Positions 40,978 through 49,721 of a DNA stretch of 64,000 nucleotides are shown in pieces (the first letter of the stretch is position 1; every line of letters begins with the position of its first letter). The notes under the pieces are model-generated. The model saw nothing but the letters and a program-made list of their open reading frames with translations, was not told the DNA's origin and searched no databases. Both the position numbers and the translations under genes were made by a program. The DNA is from Pseudomonadota bacterium (GTDB taxonomy: Bacteria; Pseudomonadota; Alphaproteobacteria; Rhizobiales; Methylopilaceae): assembly GCA_023388965.1 (NCBI GenBank), contig JAEWFF010000071.1, positions 1 to 64,000 of the forward strand, in the 5' to 3' direction.

Positions 40978-42129
40978 ATGCTGATTACCACGTCCGCGGA
41001 TTTGAAATCCGCCTGTGCCCGGTTGGCCAGGGCTGAGTTTGTCACGGTCGACACCGAATTCCTGCGCGAGACCACCTTCTGGCCAAAGCTCTGCCTGGTC
41101 CAGCTTGCCGACGACGAGCAGGTCTGGGCCGTGGACGCCCTGGCTCCCGGGATCGATCTCGCCCCCCTGTTCGAGCTTATGGCGGACGAGAAGGTCCTGA
41201 AGGTGTTCCATGCCGGGCGGCAGGACATCGAGATCATGTGGCATCTGGCCGAGCTGATCCCCCATCCGGTGTTCGACACCCAGGTCGCGGCCATGGTGCT
41301 CGGCTATGGCGAGAGCGTCTCCTACGACCAGCTCGTTCAGCGCATCACCGGCACGGCGCTCGACAAGAGTTCCCGCTTCACGGACTGGAGCCGCCGCCCC
41401 CTCAGCGAAGCCCAGCTCACCTATGCCCTGGCGGACGTGACGCATCTGCGCGACGTCTATCGTCGCCTTGCCGCCGATCTCGACAAGCGCGGCCGAGCGG
41501 CCTGGGTGTCCGAGGAAATGGCGGTCCTGACCTCGCCCGAGACCTATCGTCAGGCGCCGGAAGATGCCTGGAAGCGCATCAAGGCGCGGCTGCGCAAGCC
41601 GAAGGAAATCGCGGTTCTGATGGAGGTCGCGGCCTGGCGCGACAACGAGGCACAGACGCGGGACGTACCGCGCTCGCGCGTCGTCAAGGACGATATTCTG
41701 GCCGAGATCGCCCTGCGCGCCCCGAATACGGTCGAAGCTCTCGGCGGATTGCGCGGCGTTCCGAACGGGTTCGAGCGCTCGAAATCCGGCGGCGAGATCA
41801 TCGCGGCCGTGAAACGCGGTCTTGCCCGCGACCCGGCCAGCGTGCCGAAGATCGAGCGCGAGCGCCCGCCGCCGAACGGCACCGGAGCGACGGTCGAGCT
41901 TCTGCGCGTGCTGCTGAAGATGATTTCGGAAAAGGAAGGCGTCGCACCGAAGATTCTTGCGACCACCGACGACCTCGAAAAACTGGCGGCGAACGACGAG
42001 GCCGACGTGCCGGCCCTGCATGGCTGGCGGCGCGAGCTTTTCGGAGAAAAGGCGCTCGGCCTGAAACGCGGCGAAATCGCGCTGGGGCTAAGGAAGGGGC
42101 GCGTCAGTACGGTTGAGGTGAAGGGGTAA
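40978..42129 (+). CDS. rnd: Ribonuclease D
   Basis: The 383-residue 3'-5' exonuclease of the DEDD family: VTVDTEFLRETTFWPKLCLVQLA (D, E), FHAGRQDIEIMW (D), LTYALADVTHLRDVYR (Y, D), then the HRDC domain (about 215-300, PKEIAVLMEVAAWRDNEAQ). It trims tRNA and other RNA 3' ends. The ATG at 40978 aligns with the usual start MITT; an ATG nine bases upstream is possible. It is followed by the AT-rich patch rather than ppx. Confidence 0.93.
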   Translation: MLITTSADLKSACARLARAEFVTVDTEFLRETTFWPKLCLVQLADDEQVWAVDALAPGIDLAPLFELMADEKVLKVFHAGRQDIEIMWHLAELIPHPVFDTQVAAMVLGYGESVSYDQLVQRITGTALDKSSRFTDWSRRPLSEAQLTYALADVTHLRDVYRRLAADLDKRGRAAWVSEEMAVLTSPETYRQAPEDAWKRIKARLRKPKEIAVLMEVAAWRDNEAQTRDVPRSRVVKDDILAEIALRAPNTVEALGGLRGVPNGFERSKSGGEIIAAVKRGLARDPASVPKIERERPPPNGTGATVELLRVLLKMISEKEGVAPKILATTDDLEKLAANDEADVPALHGWRRELFGEKALGLKRGEIALGLRKGRVSTVEVKG

Positions 42130-42152
42130 TATTCAAAATACGGAGACGGGCG

Positions 42153-42764
42153 ATGATAGCTGCAGAGGTTTTAGAGCTTTCGTGGCAAGTTCAGGTTTCG
42201 CTCGCCAGCGGATATGCTGGATATATACTCGCCTGCAGTGGTCAGCGTGAGGGGCATAAAACCATAGACGCAATTTTCATTACACTCTTGTACAGCCTCA
42301 TTACAACATTACTTCTATTTCAGCTTGCTGAAAAATCCCCACCGACAGCCGGCTTCCTCGCTTTGGCTGGTACGTGCGTTTCAGCTCTTCTATGGCGCAT
42401 GGTCGGAAGACGCATGTTGTGGAAAATCATGCGTGGACTAAACTTCTCTTGGTCTAATGATGACCCTTCCGCTCTGGCTACGATAAGCAACAATACCCGC
42501 GCTAAGATATCTCAAATCGCAGTATTGTTGGACGATGGCACTTGGCTTCGGTGTGATGACACATCACAATTTGCGAGTGCGCCGTTTGGTCCTTGCATTT
42601 TAGGACCAAACGGCGATGTCGCCTTGTATCTAACGCACGAGGAAAAGGCTGGAAAAAGGCCACGCGCGTTAAAAACTGTACGGAACGCCTGCTTTGGAGA
42701 CCGTATTACGTACATACCATCAGCCAAAATCCGTCGGATCACGCTTCGCCACATTTGCGGCTAG
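42153..42764 (+). CDS. Membrane protein of unknown function in an AT-rich patch
   Basis: A 203-residue protein with GGAG before the ATG. It has three likely membrane segments (about residues 14-30, 37-58 and 65-84: IFITLLYSLITTLLLF, TAGFLALAGTCVSALL), then a cytoplasmic domain of about 115 residues with QIAVLLDDGTWLRCDD and KIRRITLRHICG at the end. I do not recognise a family. Codon use is AT-richer than rnd or ppx, a sign of transfer. Confidence 0.65.
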   Translation: MIAAEVLELSWQVQVSLASGYAGYILACSGQREGHKTIDAIFITLLYSLITTLLLFQLAEKSPPTAGFLALAGTCVSALLWRMVGRRMLWKIMRGLNFSWSNDDPSALATISNNTRAKISQIAVLLDDGTWLRCDDTSQFASAPFGPCILGPNGDVALYLTHEEKAGKRPRALKTVRNACFGDRITYIPSAKIRRITLRHICG

Positions 42765-42940
42765 TTGTCGTTTGACGGCGGCGGCTTGCTCTGCGTCGGA
42801 GCAACCGGAGCTTTTGGCTGAGTGCTTCCGCCTGGCTTCGGCTGATAGGTCTTTTCAAAAGATGCGGGTTGATAGCTACCCCGAGAATAGCTCTTGGCTC
42901 CAATCGAACCAGGGCCCATTGAGCCATTACGTTTAGTCAT
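42761..42940 (-). CDS. Very small Pro/Gly/Ser-rich protein, unknown function
   Basis: A 59-residue product, shorter than most ORF cutoffs: MTKRNGSMGPGSIGAKSYSR at its start, then FEKTYQPKPGGSTQPKAP and the end QSKPPPSNDN. A GGAG ribosome site lies six bases before the ATG. It is low-complexity, basic and probably disordered. Its stop overlaps by a few bases the stop of the convergent membrane-protein gene, and it may be co-transcribed with the YjzC-like gene upstream, with a hairpin between. Confidence 0.6.
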   Translation of the reverse strand: MTKRNGSMGPGSIGAKSYSRGSYQPASFEKTYQPKPGGSTQPKAPVAPTQSKPPPSNDN

Positions 42941-42959
42941 TCATATCTCCATAAAATGA

Positions 42960-42983
42960 AACGGCGGACCAAGGCCCGCCGTT
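42960..42983 (-). terminator. Hairpin between the two very small genes
   Basis: AACGGCGG (42960-42967) pairs with CCGCCGTT (42976-42983). On the minus strand the stem is followed by TTCATTTTAT, so it can act as an intrinsic terminator just after the YjzC-like gene; leakage would let the next small gene be expressed. Confidence 0.6.
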
Positions 42984-42987
42984 GTAA

Positions 42988-43161
42988 TTACTTGTGCTTC
43001 GTGCGATCGACGAGCTTGTAACCCATACCTGGCTTGGGCGTAGGAGGGAGAGGCTCACCGCGGGTCACGGTCCGCTCCGGGCCTGAGCCGCCACGAGGGC
43101 CGATCTGCTCATATTGGCCGGATTTCGGGGCGGTTTGCCCCGGTTTTAGGATCTTGGACAT
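42988..43161 (-). CDS. YjzC-like small protein
   Basis: A 57-residue product: it begins MSKILKPGQTAPKSGQYEQ and ends GMGYKLVDRTKHK. The core KPGQTAPKSGQYEQIGPRGG, then ERTVTRGEPLPPTPK, matches the YjzC family first known from Bacillus and widespread in Proteobacteria; the role is unknown. Start at ATG 43161 with AAGGGTG upstream. It is too short for the usual ORF cutoff and lies head-to-head with the structured element that follows. Confidence 0.75.
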   Translation of the reverse strand: MSKILKPGQTAPKSGQYEQIGPRGGSGPERTVTRGEPLPPTPKPGMGYKLVDRTKHK

Positions 43162-43189
43162 GGTATGTTCACCCTTCAGTTAATTGCCT

Positions 43190-43309
43190 GAAGATGACCA
43201 TCGCACTAGGGTCCACCTGCAACGACTGGATCCGGTGCCAAGGTCATCTTCAAGACTTCGGTGCCCCCAATCAGGAGGCAGAGGCGCATTATGCGCCTCT
43301 GCCTTTTTT
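43190..43309 (+). ncRNA. Candidate structured small RNA with terminator
   Basis: GAAGATGACC (43190-43199) pairs with GGTCATCTTC (43242-43251); inside, GCAC (43203-43206) pairs with GTGC (43235-43238) and GGGTCC (43209-43214) pairs with GGATCC (43228-43233) with one G-T pair. Downstream a 13-bp stem GGCAGAGGCGCAT/ATGCGCCTCTGCC (43277-43303) is followed by TTTTTT, a strong intrinsic terminator on the plus strand only. A possible promoter is TTGGAC (43154-43159) with a weak CAGTTA box 17 bases on. A rightward sRNA of about 120 nt is the simplest reading. The same inverted repeats would also fold in a leftward leader of the YjzC-like gene, where CTTCAG/CTGAAG could mask its ribosome site. No known family recognised. 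Confidence 0.55.
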
Positions 43310-43493
43310 CTAGCACTCGCAAATCCGAGTGCCAAAACCCAGGAACCTGATCAACAGCAGTTCACAGGATATATATAGTCGAACGACAGACAGCTTGCAC
43401 CTATATATAGATTATGATCGCGCAAAAGGTGATTCTAAGTTCGCGGTATGTTCTAGCTCCGAGACATAGCCGTTCGTCTGGGGCCCGGACGAA

Positions 43494-45026
43494 TCAGTCC
43501 ACCTCAACCACATGCTCGACGCCGATGACGCGCGCAAGCTGGCGCACACGATTGGACAGCCTCTCGCCGGCCAGATCGGCCAGATCGTGCGGCAGCGTCA
43601 GCACAAGTCTCTTCTTCTCGACGGTCAGGCTCGTGCGCGGCAGGATGCCCGGCATGGATGCCGAGACGAGATAGGCAATGCGGATCGCCGCGCCGAGAAG
43701 GCGCGCACGTTCGATGAGGAAAGGCGTCGCGAGTTTCTTGAGCGCGGGGCTGACACCTTCCTCACGCAGGCCCTCATTGCGGTAATAATTCGTCAGAGCG
43801 AGATAGGCTCGGCCGGGATGATCGACACCGGCGAACGCCGCGTTGGCGATGACGTTCAGCCCCTGTTCGCCGCGATAATCGGGATGGGCGCGCCAGCCGA
43901 TATCGGCCAGATGGCAGGCCGCATGGCGCAGTCTTATGTCCTGCGCGTCTTCCTTCAGCTTCAGGCTCTCGACCAGCCGGTCGGTCCAGTCGATCAGTTC
44001 AAAGCCATGACGCGGGGAGCGCGAACGCAGCAGACCGAGTTCGGCGGCCGCCACGATCAGGGGATCCTGCGCCCGCTCCTCCTCGCTGAGAAGTTCGTAC
44101 AACAGTCCTTCGCGCACGCCGAGTGTGGAAACCACCACATTGGCCGGTTTCATCGTCCGGACGATCTGCTGCAGGACAAGCGCACCATAACCGAGAAGCG
44201 GCAGACGGTCGGACGGCACGGACTCGATCCCGGGCAGTGTATTGACGGGCTTCGCAATGATGAGCCGGCACAGCGCCAGCACCTCCTTCGCGGGGATCGT
44301 ATAGGCATGCATGACGCGCAGCGGATATTTCGACCGCGTCATGTGCAGACGCGCAATCGCGCGCCATGTGCCCCCGACCGCGTAGAAGTTTCGGCCCTCA
44401 TAGCCGTTCATCGGCACGGTCGAGATGCCGTTCCTGACCAGTTTCTCGGCCTTTTTCAACGATCCGGCGGCCACATCCGCCAGCGACAGGCCGCCGAGCG
44501 GAAGGGTGAGCCCCTGCCCGATCCCGCGTGCCGACACCTCGATCAGTTCGAGGCTGCCGCCGCCAAGATCGCCGACGAGCCCGTCCGGCTCGAAAAAGCC
44601 GGAGATGACACCGAGCGCCGAAAGCTGCGCCTCGCGCTTGCCCGACAGAAGTTCGATGTCCGCACGCGTGATCTCCCGCGCGGCATCGAGGAATTCCTGT
44701 CCGTTGGCCGCATTGCGGGCGGCGGCCGTGGCCAGAACCCGCACATCGCCGACGCGCATGACATCGCACAGAGCGCGATAGCGCCGCAGCGCGTTCAGCG
44801 CCTTCTTCATCGCACCGTCGGTCAGCCGGCCGGTCGTCGCGACGGAGCGGCCGAGGCCGCACAACACTTTTTCATTGAAGATCGGGGTCGGGCTGCGGTT
44901 CAGCCCGTCATAGGCCACGAGGCGCACGGAGTTGGAGCCGATGTCGATCACGGCCATGCCCGGCCCGTTCTTGAGCCGGCCCCTGGCCTCTTCCTCGACC
45001 CCGCCGCGCGCGAGTTTTCTCAGCAT
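43494..45026 (-). CDS. ppx: Exopolyphosphatase (Ppx/GppA family)
   Basis: The 510-residue product has the actin-like ATPase fold motifs of Ppx/GppA: AVIDIGSNSVRLVAYDG, ATAAARNAANGQEFL, LVGDLGGGSLELIEV and an HD-like C-terminal region (about residues 325-500, RHAACHLADIGWRAHPDYRGEQG). It removes phosphate from polyphosphate or pppGpp. It begins one base after the ppk stop, so synthesis and breakdown of polyphosphate are in one operon. Confidence 0.94.
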   Translation of the reverse strand: MLRKLARGGVEEEARGRLKNGPGMAVIDIGSNSVRLVAYDGLNRSPTPIFNEKVLCGLGRSVATTGRLTDGAMKKALNALRRYRALCDVMRVGDVRVLATAAARNAANGQEFLDAAREITRADIELLSGKREAQLSALGVISGFFEPDGLVGDLGGGSLELIEVSARGIGQGLTLPLGGLSLADVAAGSLKKAEKLVRNGISTVPMNGYEGRNFYAVGGTWRAIARLHMTRSKYPLRVMHAYTIPAKEVLALCRLIIAKPVNTLPGIESVPSDRLPLLGYGALVLQQIVRTMKPANVVVSTLGVREGLLYELLSEEERAQDPLIVAAAELGLLRSRSPRHGFELIDWTDRLVESLKLKEDAQDIRLRHAACHLADIGWRAHPDYRGEQGLNVIANAAFAGVDHPGRAYLALTNYYRNEGLREEGVSPALKKLATPFLIERARLLGAAIRIAYLVSASMPGILPRTSLTVEKKRLVLTLPHDLADLAGERLSNRVRQLARVIGVEHVVEVD

Positions 45027-45027
45027 C

Positions 45028-47277
45028 CTATCCCCGTTTGGCGAGGCGCCTCGGCGAGCTTTTCTTGACCGATTTGCCCCGTCCGGAAAGGCTGGGGTTC
45101 GTCATGAAATAACGGTGGGCGTTGAATGGTTCCTCGCCCTCCGCGAGACTTATGCGCCGCGACGTACCATCCGGCAAGACCCGCCAAGACTGCTGGTTGT
45201 CCTTCAGATTCGCGACCATGATCTGATCGAGAATCTGCTCGTGCACCGTCGGATTGAGGATCGGCAGCATTGCCTCGACGCGGCGGTCGAGATTGCGCGG
45301 CATCCAGTCGGCGGAGGCGATGTAGACGGCGGCCTGGGGATTCGGGAGGCCGTAGCCATTGCCGAACGTGTAGATACGCGAATGTTCGAGGAAGCGGCCG
45401 ATGATCGACTTGACGCGGATCGTCTCCGATAGGCCGGGCACGCCCGGCCGCAGGCAGCAGATGCCGCGCACGACGAGATCGATCTCGACGCCCGCACGGC
45501 TGGCATCGTAGAGCGCGTCGATGATGACGCTGTCGACGAGCGAATTCATCTTCCCCCAGATCGCCGCAGGGCGTCCGGCTTTGGCGTGTTCGACCTCCGC
45601 GGCGATATGAGCGAGAATCCTGCGGCGCAGAGAGAACGGCGAGACGGCCATCACCTCAAGCTCCGCGGGCTCGGCATAGCCGGTGATGAAATTGAAGATG
45701 CGCGCGACATCGCGCCCGACAACAGGATCGGCGGTGAAGAACGACAGGTCCGTGTAAATACGGGCGGTTATCGGATGATAATTGCCCGTGCCGATATGGC
45801 AGTACGACACAAGCTGCCCGCCCTCGCGCCGGATGACGAGCGACAGCTTCGAGTGCGTCTTCAGTTCCAGAAAACCGTAAACGACCTGAACGCCGGCCTT
45901 TTCGAGGTCGCGCGCCCAGCGGATATTGGCTTCCTCGTCGAAGCGCGCCTTCAGTTCGACAAGCGCGGTGACGGTCTTGCCGGCCTCGGCGGCTTCCGTC
46001 AGCGCCTTGACGATCGGGCTGTCGAAGCTCGTCCGATACAGGGTCTGCTTGATCGCAACGACATTGGGATCGCGCGCCGCCTGATTGAGGAACTGCACGA
46101 CGACATCGAAGCTCTCATAGGGATGATGGACGACGATGTCCTTCTGCTTGATCGCCGCAAAACAATCGCCGCCATGCTCGCGGATGCGCTCCGGGAACCG
46201 GGCATTGTAGGGCAGGAATTTCAACTCGGGGCGATCGACAGAAACGACCTGCGACAGTTCGTTGAGTGCGATCAGCCCATCGACCAGAAACACCTCGTCG
46301 TCCTGCACGTCGAGAGCGGTGGCGATAAAGGCGCGTAATTCGGCCGGCGTTTCGCGCTGGATTTCAATGCGGATCACCGAGCCGCGCCGACGCTGCTTGA
46401 GCGCCGACTCGAACAGACGCACGAGATCCTCGGCCTCTTCCTCGACTTCGAGATCGCTGTCGCGGATGACGCGGAACGCGCCCTGCCCCGTCACCTGATA
46501 GCTGGGGAACAGCCGGTTGATGAACAGCGCGATGGCATCTTCGAGCAGGACGAAGCGCACCACATGCGGCTCGGACTCCGGAAGACGGATGAAGCGGTCG
46601 ATCGTGGCCGGAACGCGCACAAGCGCGTTCAACGGCCGCCCGTCGCTGGTGCGCGTCAATTGCAGCGCCAGCGAGAAGCCGAGATTCGGAATGAACGGGA
46701 ACGGATGGGCCGGATCGATGGCCAAAGGCGTCAATACGGGGAATATGTATTGCAGGAAATATTGATCGAGCCATTCGCTCTCGGCTGCGCTCAACCCGTT
46801 CCTGCCGACGACGCTCACGCCCGCTTTGGCAAGCTCGGGCTGAAGCTCGAGCCAGCGGTGCTGCTGATCGCGGGCCAGATCGCCGACAACCTCGTTGATC
46901 TTCTCGAGCTGTTCGAGCGGCGTCAGCCCGTCCGGACTGACCACGGTCACGCCGGTTCGCACCTGCCCTTTCAGGCCGGCCACGCGAACCATGAAGAACT
47001 CGTCGAGATTGTTGGCCGAGATCGACAGGAAGCGGAGCTGTTCCAGCAGCGGATGGTTGGGATTCGCCGCCTCTTCCATGACCCGGCGGTTGAACTGCAG
47101 CCAGGACAGTTCGCGGTTGATGAACCGTTCCGGCGAATGGCGGATGTCGGTCGCCGCCGCCATTTTCCGGGTCCGTGGGGGCTTGTCAGCCTCTGCGTCC
47201 GCTTTCATCGTCTCCCAATCCTGCGCGCTTTCCAGGCGCGGTCTACGACGCTTTCGTGACACTGGCGCGACGGTCAT
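45028..47277 (-). CDS. ppk: Polyphosphate kinase 1
   Basis: The 749-residue kinase makes polyphosphate from ATP. N-terminal FINRELSWLQFNRRVMEEA, the phosphorylated-His segment YCHIGTGNYHPITARIYTDLS, KQTLYRTSFDSPI and the C-terminal GICCLRPGVPGLSETIRVKSIIGRFLEHSRIY are all present. The first about 50 residues are a charged extension (RKRRRPRLESAQDWE...). Its ATG overlaps the hdaA stop. Confidence 0.97.
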   Translation of the reverse strand: MTVAPVSRKRRRPRLESAQDWETMKADAEADKPPRTRKMAAATDIRHSPERFINRELSWLQFNRRVMEEAANPNHPLLEQLRFLSISANNLDEFFMVRVAGLKGQVRTGVTVVSPDGLTPLEQLEKINEVVGDLARDQQHRWLELQPELAKAGVSVVGRNGLSAAESEWLDQYFLQYIFPVLTPLAIDPAHPFPFIPNLGFSLALQLTRTSDGRPLNALVRVPATIDRFIRLPESEPHVVRFVLLEDAIALFINRLFPSYQVTGQGAFRVIRDSDLEVEEEAEDLVRLFESALKQRRRGSVIRIEIQRETPAELRAFIATALDVQDDEVFLVDGLIALNELSQVVSVDRPELKFLPYNARFPERIREHGGDCFAAIKQKDIVVHHPYESFDVVVQFLNQAARDPNVVAIKQTLYRTSFDSPIVKALTEAAEAGKTVTALVELKARFDEEANIRWARDLEKAGVQVVYGFLELKTHSKLSLVIRREGGQLVSYCHIGTGNYHPITARIYTDLSFFTADPVVGRDVARIFNFITGYAEPAELEVMAVSPFSLRRRILAHIAAEVEHAKAGRPAAIWGKMNSLVDSVIIDALYDASRAGVEIDLVVRGICCLRPGVPGLSETIRVKSIIGRFLEHSRIYTFGNGYGLPNPQAAVYIASADWMPRNLDRRVEAMLPILNPTVHEQILDQIMVANLKDNQQSWRVLPDGTSRRISLAEGEEPFNAHRYFMTNPSLSGRGKSVKKSSPRRLAKRG

Positions 47278-47960
47278 TCCGCATCCGTTTCCGGAGCCAG
47301 CCGCGCCAGAACCGCCGCCGCCATCGGCTTCGTCACACGCCGGCCGAGCGCCAGCGCTTCCTCGTCGAGCGCCGCGACCACGTCGCGCGCCGCGCCCAGC
47401 GAGCGTTCCATGCGCCGCGCAACATAGTCGACCACCTCCGCATCAACAGCAAGCTGACGGTCGTGGAAGAGCTTCACCAGCACGGCCCGCACCAGCGCAT
47501 CATCCGGCGCGCCGAGTTCCGCCAGAGGAAGCTGCCGCAGACGCGAAGCGAGATCGGGCAGTTTCGGCCACGCGGGATTCGGCTGTTGCGAGGCGGTCAG
47601 CAGCGCTCCCAGATCCCGCTCCCGAACGACATTCAGAAAATGAAATAAAATATCCTCGGAACCACCTGATATATCTATATTTTCAACGGCGATCCGGCTA
47701 TCGGGCGCAAGGTTCTCCAGCATTTCTTGATCGATGCCGTCGGCATCCCAGATCGCGGCGCCCGCCTGCTCGGCCCAGATCGCGGCAAGATGGCTTTTGC
47801 CGCTGCCGTGCGGCCCGCACAACAGCAGTCCGCGCGCCGGCCAAGCCGGCCAAGCCGTTACAATGCGATACGCGGCCTCGTTGGCGGGCGCGGGCAGAAA
47901 ATCCTCGGCCGTGAACTTCACCTCATGGCCGAGCGGAAACGTCAATTGCCGGCTGCTCAT
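47274..47960 (-). CDS. hdaA: DnaA-related replication regulator HdaA
   Basis: The 228-residue AAA+ protein is of the Hda type. It starts MSSRQLTFPLGHE, where QLTFPL is a beta-clamp binding motif; Walker A is LLLCGPHGSGKSHLAAI; no DNA-binding domain follows. With the sliding clamp it promotes hydrolysis of DnaA-ATP after initiation. In alphaproteobacteria hdaA sits with ppk and a PerM permease gene, as here. Confidence 0.92.
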   Translation of the reverse strand: MSSRQLTFPLGHEVKFTAEDFLPAPANEAAYRIVTAWPAWPARGLLLCGPHGSGKSHLAAIWAEQAGAAIWDADGIDQEMLENLAPDSRIAVENIDISGGSEDILFHFLNVVRERDLGALLTASQQPNPAWPKLPDLASRLRQLPLAELGAPDDALVRAVLVKLFHDRQLAVDAEVVDYVARRMERSLGAARDVVAALDEEALALGRRVTKPMAAAVLARLAPETDAE

Positions 47961-47961
47961 C

Positions 47962-49068
47962 TCAGGTTTCCGGCGTCTCCGGCTCAGGGCCGCGATAAAG
48001 CACGCTCTCCTTGTACCGCGCGACGGCGAAGCGCATCAGGACACCGATGGCCGCTGCAAGCGGAACGGCCAGCAGCACGCCGACAAATCCGAACAGCGAG
48101 CCGAACGCGAACAATGCGAACATCAGCCAGACCGGATGCAGGCCGACCTGCCGCCCAACGAGATTGGGCTGCAGGATGTTGCCCTCGACGAACTGGCCCA
48201 GACCGAAAACGAGAAAGACCGCGCCGATCGACATGAAGTCAGGCCAGAACTGCGCAATGGCGACACCCGCGGCAACCAGAAAACCGGTGATCGTCCCGAC
48301 ATAGGGAATGAAGCTGACAATGCCCGCCCCAAGGCCGATCAGAAGCCCGAAATTGAGGCCGACCAAAGTCAGGCCGACCGCATACATGGCTCCCAGAAGC
48401 ATGCAGACCACCGCCTGCCCGCGCACGAAGCCGGCGACGGCGCGGTTCATATCGCGTGCAAGCATCCGGATCGTGTCGCGGTTCTGCCGCGGCAGCCAGG
48501 AATCGACCGTCGAGACCATGCGGTCCCAATCGACCAGCATGTAGAAGGCGACGACGGGCGTGACGACGAACAGGCCGACGACGGACATCAGCGCCGCGCC
48601 CCCGGCCCAGAGGCCGCCGAGCGCAGTCGCGAGCCAGGAGCCCGCCGAGGACACGATCTCGCCCGCAGAGCCTTCGAGCGAGCCGAGCCGGCCGCCCAGA
48701 AGGTTGCGCAGCCAGCCAAGCTGCTCGGTAAAGACGCCGCTGACGCGCTCGATATAGCCCGGCATGTCGCGCATGAATTGCTGGAACTGATCGACCAGCA
48801 GCGGCGCCATGGTGGCGATCATGAGCACGGCGAGAAGCGTGAAGCCGCACAGGATGACCAGCGCCGCCAGAGTGCGCCCCATGCCCGCGCGGGCTAGGCG
48901 GTCGGCCAGCGGATCGAGCAGATAAGCGAGCGCGAAACCGGCCACGAAGGGAAGCAGTATCCCCTTCAGCAGCCACAGAATGCCGATCAGGATGAGAAAG
49001 ACCGCCAGCCAGATGACCGCCGTGCGGTGGATCGTGACCTCGGTCTGCGGATGCTCGCCGTCCGTCAT
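47962..49068 (-). CDS. AI-2E family (PerM-like) membrane protein
   Basis: A 368-residue membrane protein. The start at 49068 (MTDGEHPQTEVTIHRTAVIWLAVFLILIG) gives the expected N-terminus and overlaps the pgsA stop; the longer frame to 49170 is unlikely. Eight or so membrane segments, with VRGQAVVCMLLGAMYAVGLTLVGL and FIPYVGTITGFLVAAG, are typical of the AI-2E transporter family. Such proteins include exporters and sodium antiporters; here the role is unknown. Confidence 0.88.
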   Translation of the reverse strand: MTDGEHPQTEVTIHRTAVIWLAVFLILIGILWLLKGILLPFVAGFALAYLLDPLADRLARAGMGRTLAALVILCGFTLLAVLMIATMAPLLVDQFQQFMRDMPGYIERVSGVFTEQLGWLRNLLGGRLGSLEGSAGEIVSSAGSWLATALGGLWAGGAALMSVVGLFVVTPVVAFYMLVDWDRMVSTVDSWLPRQNRDTIRMLARDMNRAVAGFVRGQAVVCMLLGAMYAVGLTLVGLNFGLLIGLGAGIVSFIPYVGTITGFLVAAGVAIAQFWPDFMSIGAVFLVFGLGQFVEGNILQPNLVGRQVGLHPVWLMFALFAFGSLFGFVGVLLAVPLAAAIGVLMRFAVARYKESVLYRGPEPETPET

Positions 49069-49613
49069 TCGGTTTTCCCCGCGCCGGCCATGTGGCGCAT
49101 CCATGCCGCGAGATAGGCAACAGCCGAGAGAATGGTCAAGCCGCCGGTCACATAGGCCCAGGCCATCCACGGGGCAATGTCGAAACCATAGCCAATCGTG
49201 CCGAGCACGAGCGCGGCAAAGACGATCTGCGCCGCCGTGTTGATCTTGGAGATCACGAGGGGCCGGATCGTGACCGGGTGCTCCATCAGCCAGGACAGGA
49301 TGACCGCGCCGACGATCATGATGTCCCGCGAGACGACGGCCAAAGTGAGCCAGACCGGGATCATGCCGACGATCGCCAGAGTGACGAAGATCGAGACCAG
49401 CAGCGCCTTGTCGGCCACCGCGTCGAGATAGGCGCCGAGTTCCGTGCGCTGATTCCAGCGCCGGGCGAGATAGCCGTCCACCCCGTCGGAGGCTCCGGCG
49501 GCCAGAAATATCCAGAACGCGGAATGCATATGCCCGGCGAAGATCAGCCAGACAGTCACAGGAACCGCAAAAATGCGGGCCAGAGTTATGAGGTTCGGCA
49601 GGTTCATCTGCAT
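49065..49613 (-). CDS. pgsA: CDP-alcohol phosphatidyltransferase (PgsA type)
   Basis: A 182-residue membrane enzyme. It has the CDP-alcohol signature DG-x2-AR-x8-G-x3-D-x3-D as DGYLARRWNQRTELGAYLDAVAD. It begins MQMNLPNLITLARIFAVPVTVWLIF, the usual PgsA start, and has about five membrane segments. It most likely makes phosphatidylglycerol phosphate; cardiolipin-type roles cannot be excluded. It is divergent from purM. Confidence 0.92.
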   Translation of the reverse strand: MQMNLPNLITLARIFAVPVTVWLIFAGHMHSAFWIFLAAGASDGVDGYLARRWNQRTELGAYLDAVADKALLVSIFVTLAIVGMIPVWLTLAVVSRDIMIVGAVILSWLMEHPVTIRPLVISKINTAAQIVFAALVLGTIGYGFDIAPWMAWAYVTGGLTILSAVAYLAAWMRHMAGAGKTE

Positions 49614-49721
49614 AATTCGGCCGCAGCTAAACGCGGTTGTGGGGATTTGGGAAGCCCGGCGCGCCCTATCGCGTTGAAACGCCGGTCCGGGCGGGTTAAG
49701 CCGCAGCGAAACGGAGCGCCC

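Noticed and set aside
43184..43378. 64-codon frame over the structured element
   Set aside because: No ribosome site, starts at a non-ATG codon, and crosses the hairpin and terminator stem.
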